Source: Stigmatella aurantiaca
GTDB lineage: Bacteria > Myxococcota > Myxococcia > Myxococcales > Myxococcaceae
DNA length: 64,000 nt
Direction of reading: 5' to 3'
Assembly (NCBI RefSeq): GCF_900109545.1
Contig: NZ_FOAP01000015.1
Location: 62,001-126,000, forward strand
Program-made: the position numbers and the translations under genes
Shown here: positions 8,135 to 15,337 of the stretch, piece by piece
How the letters are laid out: every line of letters starts with the position of its first letter
Position numbering within the stretch: the first letter of the stretch is position 1
Notes under the pieces: model-generated
The model's input: only the letters and a program-made list of their open reading frames with translations
What the model was told of the DNA's origin: nothing
Databases searched by the model: none

Positions 8135-9130
8135 TCACAGGCTCGCGGCGGCGCCGGGCAGCACCAGCGGCCACAGCGCCTTGAGCGCCCCGCGCAGCGC
8201 CGAGGCGCTCGGGTAACGGTCCTGGGGCGGCTTGGCCATGAGCGTGAGGATGACGTGCTCGAAGGGCCCGGGCAGCGTGGGGCACAGGGTGCGCGGCGGC
8301 GCGGGGGCCTGCTGCACCTGGAGGAACATGAGCGGCACGGGCTGGGGATGGCGGAAGGGAAGCTGCCCCGTCACGAGCTCGTAGGCCACCACCCCCAGCG
8401 AGTACAGGTCGGTGGCCGCCGAGGCCGGGGGCGAGCCCATCACCTGCTCCGGGGCCATGTACTCGGGGGTGCCCATGACGGTGCCCTGCGTGGTGCTGCT
8501 GTCCACGTGGGCGCTCTTGGCGAGCCCGAAGTCCATCAGCTTGAGGATGCCCGTGGGGGTGATGAAGAGGTTGGGCGACTTCACGTCCCGGTGCAGCACC
8601 CCGTGCGCATGCGCATGCTCCAGGGCGCACGTGGCATGGGTGAGCCAGCGCAGGGACTCGGCGAGGCTGGGGCGCCGCTGGGCCACCAGCCGCTTCAGGT
8701 CCATGCCCTCCAGCAGCTCCATGACCAGGAAGTGCCGCGGGCCATCGAGCCCCACGTCGAGCACCCGGGCGATGTTCGGATGCTCCAGGACGCGCACGTG
8801 CTCCAGCTCCTTGCGGAAGCGGGCCACCCGTTCCGTGTCGTCCACGGAGGCCATCAGCAGCTTGAGCGCCACGGGCTGCCCAGACTGGAGGTCCGTGGCC
8901 GCATGCACCGTGGAGGTGCCCCCGGCCCCCAGCCACCGCTCCACGCGGTAGCGGCCCGCGAGCACCTGCCCGGGCATGGGCCCACGCACCGACGGGGGGA
9001 CGGGGGGATGGGGCGTCACCTGCCCCTGGATGAGGGTGCCCGTGGGCGCGCGGACGGACGCCGGCTGGGTCTGGGCGTCGAGGTCTCCCAGGTAGCTCAG
9101 TCCTCCCGAGTCATCATCACCCTGCCGCAC
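8135..9130 (-). CDS. Soluble Hanks-type Ser/Thr protein kinase
   Basis: The 331-residue protein has a proline-rich N-terminal 55 residues and then a complete kinase domain: glycine loop GAGGTSTV, ATP-binding Lys90 (VALKLL), catalytic loop HRDVKSPN (Asp182), DFG at Asp200, and activation-segment GTPEYMAPEQ. No membrane segment or sensor domain follows, so it is probably cytoplasmic. It lies 16 bases downstream of the metallo-beta-lactamase-fold gene and upstream of the small Cys protein, suggesting a three-gene leftward operon. Confidence 0.92.
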   Translation of the reverse strand: MRQGDDDSGGLSYLGDLDAQTQPASVRAPTGTLIQGQVTPHPPVPPSVRGPMPGQVLAGRYRVERWLGAGGTSTVHAATDLQSGQPVALKLLMASVDDTERVARFRKELEHVRVLEHPNIARVLDVGLDGPRHFLVMELLEGMDLKRLVAQRRPSLAESLRWLTHATCALEHAHAHGVLHRDVKSPNLFITPTGILKLMDFGLAKSAHVDSSTTQGTVMGTPEYMAPEQVMGSPPASAATDLYSLGVVAYELVTGQLPFRHPQPVPLMFLQVQQAPAPPRTLCPTLPGPFEHVILTLMAKPPQDRYPSASALRGALKALWPLVLPGAAASL

Positions 9131-9146
9131 TGGCGCCTCCGCTGGG

Positions 9147-10289
9147 TCAGTTGCCGATCAAGGACACGCTGCCGGGCGCCCCGTTCCCCTCGATGTCGAG
9201 GTGGGGCGTGGGCAGGTTGTACTCGGCCGCGGCGCTGGTGGCCTCCACGATGATGGGGCCGGCGATCTCCGGCGGCTCGCCCTGGCAGAGCAGCTCCACC
9301 ACGTGCTCCAGCGTCCACTTGCCCAGGCGGTTCACCTTCAGGCGCTGGCCGTCGAACACCGCCGTGTCCGAGAGCTCCTGGCTGCCCCCGAGCTTCGCCT
9401 CCACGGAGGCGCCCAGGTAGCCGCGCGCCAGCGACACCACCCGGTCCACCACGGAGTTCCACGCCTGCAGGTGGGTGCGGTCCTGCGCCTCGTCCATGAT
9501 GTCCAGCCCCACGCGCAGCCGCTCCATGCGCTCCAGGAACTGCGCCACGAGCGGGCCGCGCACCAGGCGCCCGTGCTGCGGGGCGATGACCTCCACCGCG
9601 GGCTGGAGCTTGCGGATGGCCGCCACGGCGCGCAGCAGGGCGGAGTTCACCGGCATGTAGATTTGATGGAAGGCGCGCACGCCCGTCCAGTCCGCCTCCT
9701 GGGCCCACAGGTCCTGCACCTTCGCCTCGGTGAGGCCGCCGAACAGGTCCCCCGAGAAGAGCACCCGGGTCTGCGGATCATAGAGCATCACCGCGCCCCG
9801 GAAGTGGCAGAAGGGCGAGGGCACCGGGATGAGCCGGTGGCCGGTGGGGATGTTGAGCCCCTGGGAGAACTTCTCGGTGGCGATGAAGCGGCCGCGCGGC
9901 AGGTTGAAGTGGACGATGAGCCGCCAGGTGTCCTCCGAGCAGATGATGCCCGCCCGAGGCGAGTAGCGCGCCGAGATGATGGCCGCCGAGGAGCCGACGT
10001 CCGGATCCTGGTGGTTGATGAACATCGCCGACAGGCGCTCCATCCCCCCGATGAGCGAGGACACCTTGGTGTGGATGGTGGAGAAGTCGCTGCTGGAGCC
10101 CGGGTCGATCAGCAGGTTGAATTCGTTCTGCTTCTGCGTCTTCGCATCCACGCCCCGGAAACGCCGCAAGAACGGATTGGCGTGGAAGATACTGCCCGGC
10201 TCCCGCTTGCCGACCCAGAAGGTTTCGGGGGCGATCTCGATGGGAACCAGGCGCAGGTCCTGGGAGGGCGGGGAAGGCGGGCTGGTCAT
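9147..10289 (-). CDS. Metallo-beta-lactamase-fold, flavodiiron-like protein without flavodoxin domain
   Basis: The 380-residue protein resembles the ODP/FprA type of metallo-beta-lactamase fold: NLLIDPGSSSDF, then INHQDPDVGSS in place of the classical HxHxDH, a central PSPFCHFRGAVMLYD with His, SGDLFGG, and a late APQHGRLVRG. These can supply a di-iron site. The flavodoxin half of flavodiiron enzymes is absent; residues about 290-380 form an unassigned tail. The ATG at 10289 is preferred; an in-frame GTG at 10322 would add 11 residues. Such proteins bind oxygen or reduce O2/NO, or serve as redox sensors. Pairing with a kinase downstream suggests a sensory role, but that is inference. Confidence 0.8.
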   Translation of the reverse strand: MTSPPSPPSQDLRLVPIEIAPETFWVGKREPGSIFHANPFLRRFRGVDAKTQKQNEFNLLIDPGSSSDFSTIHTKVSSLIGGMERLSAMFINHQDPDVGSSAAIISARYSPRAGIICSEDTWRLIVHFNLPRGRFIATEKFSQGLNIPTGHRLIPVPSPFCHFRGAVMLYDPQTRVLFSGDLFGGLTEAKVQDLWAQEADWTGVRAFHQIYMPVNSALLRAVAAIRKLQPAVEVIAPQHGRLVRGPLVAQFLERMERLRVGLDIMDEAQDRTHLQAWNSVVDRVVSLARGYLGASVEAKLGGSQELSDTAVFDGQRLKVNRLGKWTLEHVVELLCQGEPPEIAGPIIVEATSAAAEYNLPTPHLDIEGNGAPGSVSLIGN

Positions 10290-10383
10290 CACGGACTCGG
10301 GAGAGGGGACGCATGCGCCCACGGCGCAAGGCCCATGCTACCAAGGTCCTTACCGCCGTTTGGCCCGCACTTGAAGCGCCCTT

Positions 10384-10404
10384 CCCCCGCTACCGGCGCG
10401 GGGG
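10384..10404 (-). terminator. Candidate infC terminator hairpin
   Basis: Perfect 7-bp arms CCCCCGC and GCGGGGG enclose a 7-base loop, nine bases beyond the infC stop on the minus strand. There is no U-tract, so intrinsic termination is uncertain. Confidence 0.4.
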
Positions 10405-10413
10405 CCCCCGGAC

Positions 10414-11094
10414 TCAGGGAGCCGCTGGCTGCTCGTCCGGTACCGGGGCCGGCTCGGCGCTGGCGCTTTCCGTCGAGGGCTTGCCCTGGGGCGGCGGCGT
10501 GCGCTTGGCGGCCTGGGCGGCCTGCTTCACGGCCTCGCGGGCCTTCTGGGCCACCTTGGGCGTGGGCGCGAGAATCATGAACATCAGGCGCCCTTCCATG
10601 CGGGGCGGCTGCTCCACGATGGCCACGTCCTTCAGGTCCTGCGCCACGTCGTTGAGGAGGGCGGTGCCCTGCTCGCGGTGGGTGATTTCGCGGCCGCGGA
10701 ACTGGACGACGACCTTCGCCTTGTTCCCCTCCTCCACGAACCGGCGCATGTTGCGCACCTTGAACTCGTAGTCGTGGTCCTCCGTCTTGGGACGGAGCTT
10801 CACTTCCTTGAGCTGGATGACGACCTGCGCCCGCTTGGCTTCCGAGGCCTTCTTCTTCTCCTCGTACTTGAACTTGCCGTAGTCCATGAGCTTGCAGACG
10901 GGCGGGCTGGCCATGGGGCTGATCTCGACCAGGTCGAGCCCCTCGTCACGGGCCCGCGCGAGGGCGGCCTCGAGGGGCATGACGCCGAGCTGCTCACCGT
11001 CCGCGCTCACCACGCGAACCTCCCGGGCGCGAATGCGGCGGTTGGTGCGCTGGTCACGGCTTCCACTGCGGCTGCTTCTCTGTTCGCGAATGAT
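10414..11094 (-). CDS. infC: Translation initiation factor IF-3 (dsgA-like), AUC start
   Basis: IF-3 binds the 30S subunit and checks start-codon and initiator-tRNA pairing. The N-domain carries RRIRAREVRVVS and EGLDLVEISPMASPPVCKLMDYGKFKYE; the C-domain carries KVRNMRRFVEEGNKAKV, QFRGREITHREQG and MEGRLMFMILAP. The frame has no ATG or GTG at the expected N-terminus. It extends to ATC at 11092-11094, followed by ATT, with GGAG six bases before the ATC. AUC is the start reported, from memory, for M. xanthus dsg, and rare start codons are the known basis of IF-3 autoregulation. The Ala/Pro-rich tail after about residue 180 exceeds E. coli IF-3, also as in Dsg. No rpmI or rplT follows, so the usual infC-rpmI-rplT operon is not present here. 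Confidence 0.95.
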   Translation of the reverse strand: MIREQRSSRSGSRDQRTNRRIRAREVRVVSADGEQLGVMPLEAALARARDEGLDLVEISPMASPPVCKLMDYGKFKYEEKKKASEAKRAQVVIQLKEVKLRPKTEDHDYEFKVRNMRRFVEEGNKAKVVVQFRGREITHREQGTALLNDVAQDLKDVAIVEQPPRMEGRLMFMILAPTPKVAQKAREAVKQAAQAAKRTPPPQGKPSTESASAEPAPVPDEQPAAP

Positions 11095-11316
11095 GTGAGA
11101 CTCCTGTCCTGTATGAGGGTTGTGGCCCTCTTAAAATAATGACCGCACCGGGTGACTGCCAGGGAGCTAGGTATCACATGTCCCTCCCTCGCTCTGGCCT
11201 CAAGCGCCCGCCACCTTGTGCATCCCCGCGGGCAGTCCTCTCCGTCCTGGAAGGAATATTCCTCAGGACCGCCGCTCCGGTAGCACTCCTGTCACGTTCC
11301 CCAAAGATTTCAAGGC

Positions 11317-14300
11317 GTGACCGATGCGCCCGTTCGCCCCAGGACCCGGCCTCCCGACGCGCTTTTGAGGAATGTTCTCCTCTGGGCCTTTTGGGCGTTG
11401 GGAACCCCCGCCCAGGCGGGTCTCGCAGACCCCACTCCCTGCCCCCCGGTATTCCCGGGGGGGAGCAACATCGCGCCCGAGGCACATCTTACCACTTCCT
11501 CGGCGTATACCGACGAGCAGGGCGTCACCCATGACGGTTGCCGGGCGGCCGATGGGCGCATCGGGCCCGGGAATGAGTGGGTGTCCGCGTGGGAGCTGAA
11601 CCCGTGGATCAAACTGGAGTGGGACACGCCCCGGACCCTTCAGGCCGTCGACCTGTATGACCGGGTGAATGCCTGGCCCAACGTGAACGCGGGCACCCTG
11701 AGCTTCAGTGACAACACGGTGGTGGAGGTCACCGGCATCCCCCCGGACGGGGCCCTCAAGGCCATCACGTTCGCGCCCAAGACGGTGACGTGGATGAAGT
11801 TCGAGGCCACGGGGGGCACGGGCAACCTCAATGGCCTGGCGGAGATCGCCGCCGGAGAGGTCCAGCCCGTCACCCGGAGCTACGCCCGCAGCGAGTCCGT
11901 CAACCTGGTCTTCTGGCCCGGCGTCCGGCTGACCTCCAGCACGCCGTCCAACGTGGGGGTGCGCCAGCTCGCCACGAAGTTCGGCGAGGACGCGAACAAC
12001 TACCATGACTTCCCCAACGCCTCGTGGCTCCAGCTCGACCTGGGCCCCGGCAACGTGCAACACATTCACAAGGTGCGCCTGCGCTTTGGCGAGGCCAGCC
12101 TGAGCGCCACGGGCTACAAGATCTGGGTCGGCAACGAGCCCACCCCCGAGAACAACACGCTGGCCGCCGACGTGCGGGGCAACACGAAGCCCATCGTGAC
12201 GGCCCAGTTCCCGGCGATCCCCGGGCGCTTCGTGCGCGTGCAGGTGTTCAGCGCCCCCTCGGCCGTCCGGCCCATCCGGGTGGACGGGCTGTCGGTCTAC
12301 TCGACCGATCCGAAGCAGGTGACCCGGCACTATCCGGTGAACGGGCGAGGCTCCGGCAAGGCGAAGCTCGAGCCCCTGCGGGGCTGGGGCTGGTACCACG
12401 CCTCCCGAAAGGCGAGCAACCTCCTGTCCGAGGAGCCGGTGGCCACGGGCCCTGATGACCGGCGCGACAGCACCCAGCAGCTCGACCTGGCCTACGAGGG
12501 CGCGGCGTTCCGCGTCCAGCTCGATGACACCTATGCCCTGGAGAAGATGATCCTCGGGTTTGGCCGCGCGCCCGTCGCCCCGGTGGCCCTCAAGGTCGAG
12601 CTGTCCGTGGATGACCGCTACTACCACACGGTCTTCGACGGCGACGCGCCCCCGGGCCATGCGCCGGTGCTCACGTGGTCCACGGACGGGGGCCACGGGG
12701 ATGCGAAATATGTCCGCGTCACGCTGCCCCGGACGGCGGCGCCCCCTCACGCGAGGGTGTTGTCGCGCCTGGAGCTGTATGGTTTGCCCGTCACCGCCCG
12801 GCCCCTCCCCCCGGAGGGGCCCCCCGAGGGCTCCGTGCAGGCCGGCAGCCTGGAGGTTCCCTACGACGGCTACCTCAGCGCCGCCATCTATGACGCCCGC
12901 GGCCGGCTCGTCCGGACGCTCAAGAGCCGCGAGCCCGTGGCCAAGGGCCCGGACCGCCCGCTCTACTGGGACGGCCAGGATGACTTTGGCCAGGCGCTGC
13001 CCGAGGGGCCGTATCAATGGAAGGCCGTTGTCAGCCAGGTGTCCTCCCGGGACGATGGCAGCGTGGGCAACACCGGCAATCCCTCTCATGGCCTGACCCA
13101 TGCGCCGCACCAGGCCGCCGCCCTGGCGTATGACCCGGATGGCTCTCTTTACACGGCCAGCTCCTGGGAGGAGTCCGCCACGGAGCTGCGCCGCTACAAG
13201 CCCAACGGCACGCCAGACTGGGCCTTGCCCGCCAAGCTCAGCCTCGCCGTGGCCGCCGATGGCGAGTTTGTCTATGTGGCCCAGTGGAAGGAGCAGGATG
13301 GCCTCATGGCCAACGTGGTGAACCGCCACCGCGCTGGGGATGGCACCCGCGAGCCCTTTCCCGGCACGGCCGGCGGCGCCTTGCTCATCAATCCCCCCGC
13401 CGCCAACCCCAAGCCCGTGGGCCAGCGCCGGGCCACGGCGGACCAGAGCCGGTGGTTCGTGGGTGTGAATGGACTGGCCGTGGACACCACGTGCCTCTGG
13501 GTGAGCAACTACCGCCAGAACCGGGTCGAGTGTTACGCGAAGTCCTCCGGCACGCTCCAGGGCGCGTTCGCCGTGAACCGGCCCCTCGGCATCGCGGCCG
13601 ATGGCCGCGGCTTCGTGTGGGTGGCCCAGGAGGGCCACCGCGTCACCCAGTACCGCACCGCCCTGCCCCCTGCATCCTCCTGGGGCATCCCCGTGGGCAG
13701 CCTCTCCGGCCTGGCGGACCCGTATGCCGTCGCGCTGGGGGTGGGCGGGACGCAGCTGTTCCTGACCGAGCACGGCACCGGAAGCGTGCGGGTGTATGGC
13801 ACCGCCCAGGGCGGGCTGCTGGCCACCCATGGCCAGCAGGCACTGCCGGGCCCCCTGCAAGCGGATCATTTCCGGCTGGGCCACCGGGCGGGAATCGCCG
13901 CGGACGCCGAGGGCCGCTACACCGTCGCGGACACCGGCAACCACCGCTTGCAATGGTTCCACGCCGATGGACGCCTCCGGCGCTCCATGAGCAGTGAGTT
14001 CATCTCCGCCCCGTTCGTCGATGAGACCGGGACCCTGCCCCACACCGTGCTCAGTGGGCCGCGCCAGTACACCGTCGACCCCACCACCGGGGCCTGGCAA
14101 TACACACACAACTGGACGCCCGGCGACAACGCCTTCGTCGATGAGGTCTCCAAGCGGCGCCGGCTCCGGGTAAATCCCCACCAGGGCCCGCCTCTTTACC
14201 GAGACTTCCTTTTCTATACCGCCGATGGGTTCCGGGGAGGTGTGACTGTCTATCTGCTCGAACCCGGGGACACCGGGATGCGCCGGGCCGCGAGCCTGGG

Positions 14301-15081
14301 CTTCGGCTGGACCGGGGCCGATGACAACACACTCCCCGGCAACCGGTGCTTCCAGTGGATCGACTCCTCCGCGGATGGACGGGTGGATCCCTCATCCGAG
14401 GTGTCGTTCCCGGAGACGTGCATTGCCGGAGACATGCACGTCTGGGTTAGCGAGACGGGGGACCTCTGGTTCTCGCAGACCTCCCCCGCCGAAGGCGCGG
14501 TGGTCATCCCGCTCCAGGGCTTCGACGCGAACCACAACCCCATCTATCGCTTCGAGGCCCGGTACACCGTGCTGCCGCCGGACCCCTCGCCCACGAATTA
14601 CCGCGCGGCGGTGATCCGCTCGATTCCTGGCAGCCCGCGGTTCCTGACGCTCGGCGCGACGGCCCAGAGTGACGCGGCCCGGGGCACCGCGGGCTTCGGG
14701 AATGGCCACGTCGTCACGCTTCACCACCCGGATGGCTCGGAGAAGGTGCGCGTCCATCTCCCCGACGAGTGGAAAGCCTTCACCCTCGCCGCGGATGGCG
14801 AGTATTGGTACACGGGCCACTCGCGCGACGACCAGCATTGGGTCCACATGTATGACGAGGACGGGCTGCTCATCGCGACGATGCGGCCCGGGGCACCCAG
14901 CCGCTGGGGCGCCGGGTGGATGGACCACGCCTCGTCCCTGACGGCCCGCAGAGAGCCCGGCACCCACACCCACTATGTCTATGCCGAGGATGTCTATTGG
15001 GGCCGGATGATCCGCTACGCCACGGAGGTTCCCCCGGACAGCCTGAGCCGGAGCGGGGGCCATTTCACGTTTTCAAGATAA
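11317..15081 (+). CDS. Large secreted mosaic: discoidin-like, FlgD-like and NHL-propeller domains
   Basis: The 1254-residue protein begins at GTG 11317. A Sec signal is visible as VLLWAFWALGTPAQA, cleaved near residue 34. Residues about 50-185 (SNIAPEAHLTTSSAYTD, DGRIGPGNEWVS) look like an F5/8 type C carbohydrate-binding domain. Two further discoidin-like segments cover about 190-330 and 360-500. Residues about 515-590 match a FlgD-type Ig fold (AAIYDARGRLVRTL, YWDGQDDFGQALPEGPYQW). Residues about 600-930 contain propeller motifs such as NGLAVDTTCLWVSNYRQNRV and RYTVADTGNHRLQWF (NHL type). The C-terminal third is unassigned and aromatic-rich. It is probably a surface or secreted glycan-binding protein. 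The start is uncertain; a downstream TTG would still keep the signal peptide. Upstream gap 11095-11316 holds the divergent infC promoter region. Confidence 0.75.
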   Translation: MTDAPVRPRTRPPDALLRNVLLWAFWALGTPAQAGLADPTPCPPVFPGGSNIAPEAHLTTSSAYTDEQGVTHDGCRAADGRIGPGNEWVSAWELNPWIKLEWDTPRTLQAVDLYDRVNAWPNVNAGTLSFSDNTVVEVTGIPPDGALKAITFAPKTVTWMKFEATGGTGNLNGLAEIAAGEVQPVTRSYARSESVNLVFWPGVRLTSSTPSNVGVRQLATKFGEDANNYHDFPNASWLQLDLGPGNVQHIHKVRLRFGEASLSATGYKIWVGNEPTPENNTLAADVRGNTKPIVTAQFPAIPGRFVRVQVFSAPSAVRPIRVDGLSVYSTDPKQVTRHYPVNGRGSGKAKLEPLRGWGWYHASRKASNLLSEEPVATGPDDRRDSTQQLDLAYEGAAFRVQLDDTYALEKMILGFGRAPVAPVALKVELSVDDRYYHTVFDGDAPPGHAPVLTWSTDGGHGDAKYVRVTLPRTAAPPHARVLSRLELYGLPVTARPLPPEGPPEGSVQAGSLEVPYDGYLSAAIYDARGRLVRTLKSREPVAKGPDRPLYWDGQDDFGQALPEGPYQWKAVVSQVSSRDDGSVGNTGNPSHGLTHAPHQAAALAYDPDGSLYTASSWEESATELRRYKPNGTPDWALPAKLSLAVAADGEFVYVAQWKEQDGLMANVVNRHRAGDGTREPFPGTAGGALLINPPAANPKPVGQRRATADQSRWFVGVNGLAVDTTCLWVSNYRQNRVECYAKSSGTLQGAFAVNRPLGIAADGRGFVWVAQEGHRVTQYRTALPPASSWGIPVGSLSGLADPYAVALGVGGTQLFLTEHGTGSVRVYGTAQGGLLATHGQQALPGPLQADHFRLGHRAGIAADAEGRYTVADTGNHRLQWFHADGRLRRSMSSEFISAPFVDETGTLPHTVLSGPRQYTVDPTTGAWQYTHNWTPGDNAFVDEVSKRRRLRVNPHQGPPLYRDFLFYTADGFRGGVTVYLLEPGDTGMRRAASLGFGWTGADDNTLPGNRCFQWIDSSADGRVDPSSEVSFPETCIAGDMHVWVSETGDLWFSQTSPAEGAVVIPLQGFDANHNPIYRFEARYTVLPPDPSPTNYRAAVIRSIPGSPRFLTLGATAQSDAARGTAGFGNGHVVTLHHPDGSEKVRVHLPDEWKAFTLAADGEYWYTGHSRDDQHWVHMYDEDGLLIATMRPGAPSRWGAGWMDHASSLTARREPGTHTHYVYAEDVYWGRMIRYATEVPPDSLSRSGGHFTFSR

Positions 15082-15337
15082 CGTGCGGCTTGCGGATTAA
15101 AACGGCTGATACAACCGGTTTCACCGCGGCCCTCAAAGGCTCACAGGGGCTCCAACCGGCCCAGCCGTGAGACGGATTCCACTTGAAGCGTGGGCGAGCG
15201 GCCCAGCGTGCTCTCGGATCCAACGCGGCACTTTACAAAACACGTTACAGTAGCGCAGGATATCTACAGCCCTCTCAAATTTCTTTTTCTTCGCTGTGGC
15301 CGTGAAGGTGGGGGCCGTGCCCGGGCGTGGAGGCCGT

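Noticed and set aside
11263-14181. A 972-codon minus-strand frame opposite the discoidin-like gene
   Set aside because: No signal, no motif and skewed composition; the plus-strand frame has a signal peptide and domain motifs.
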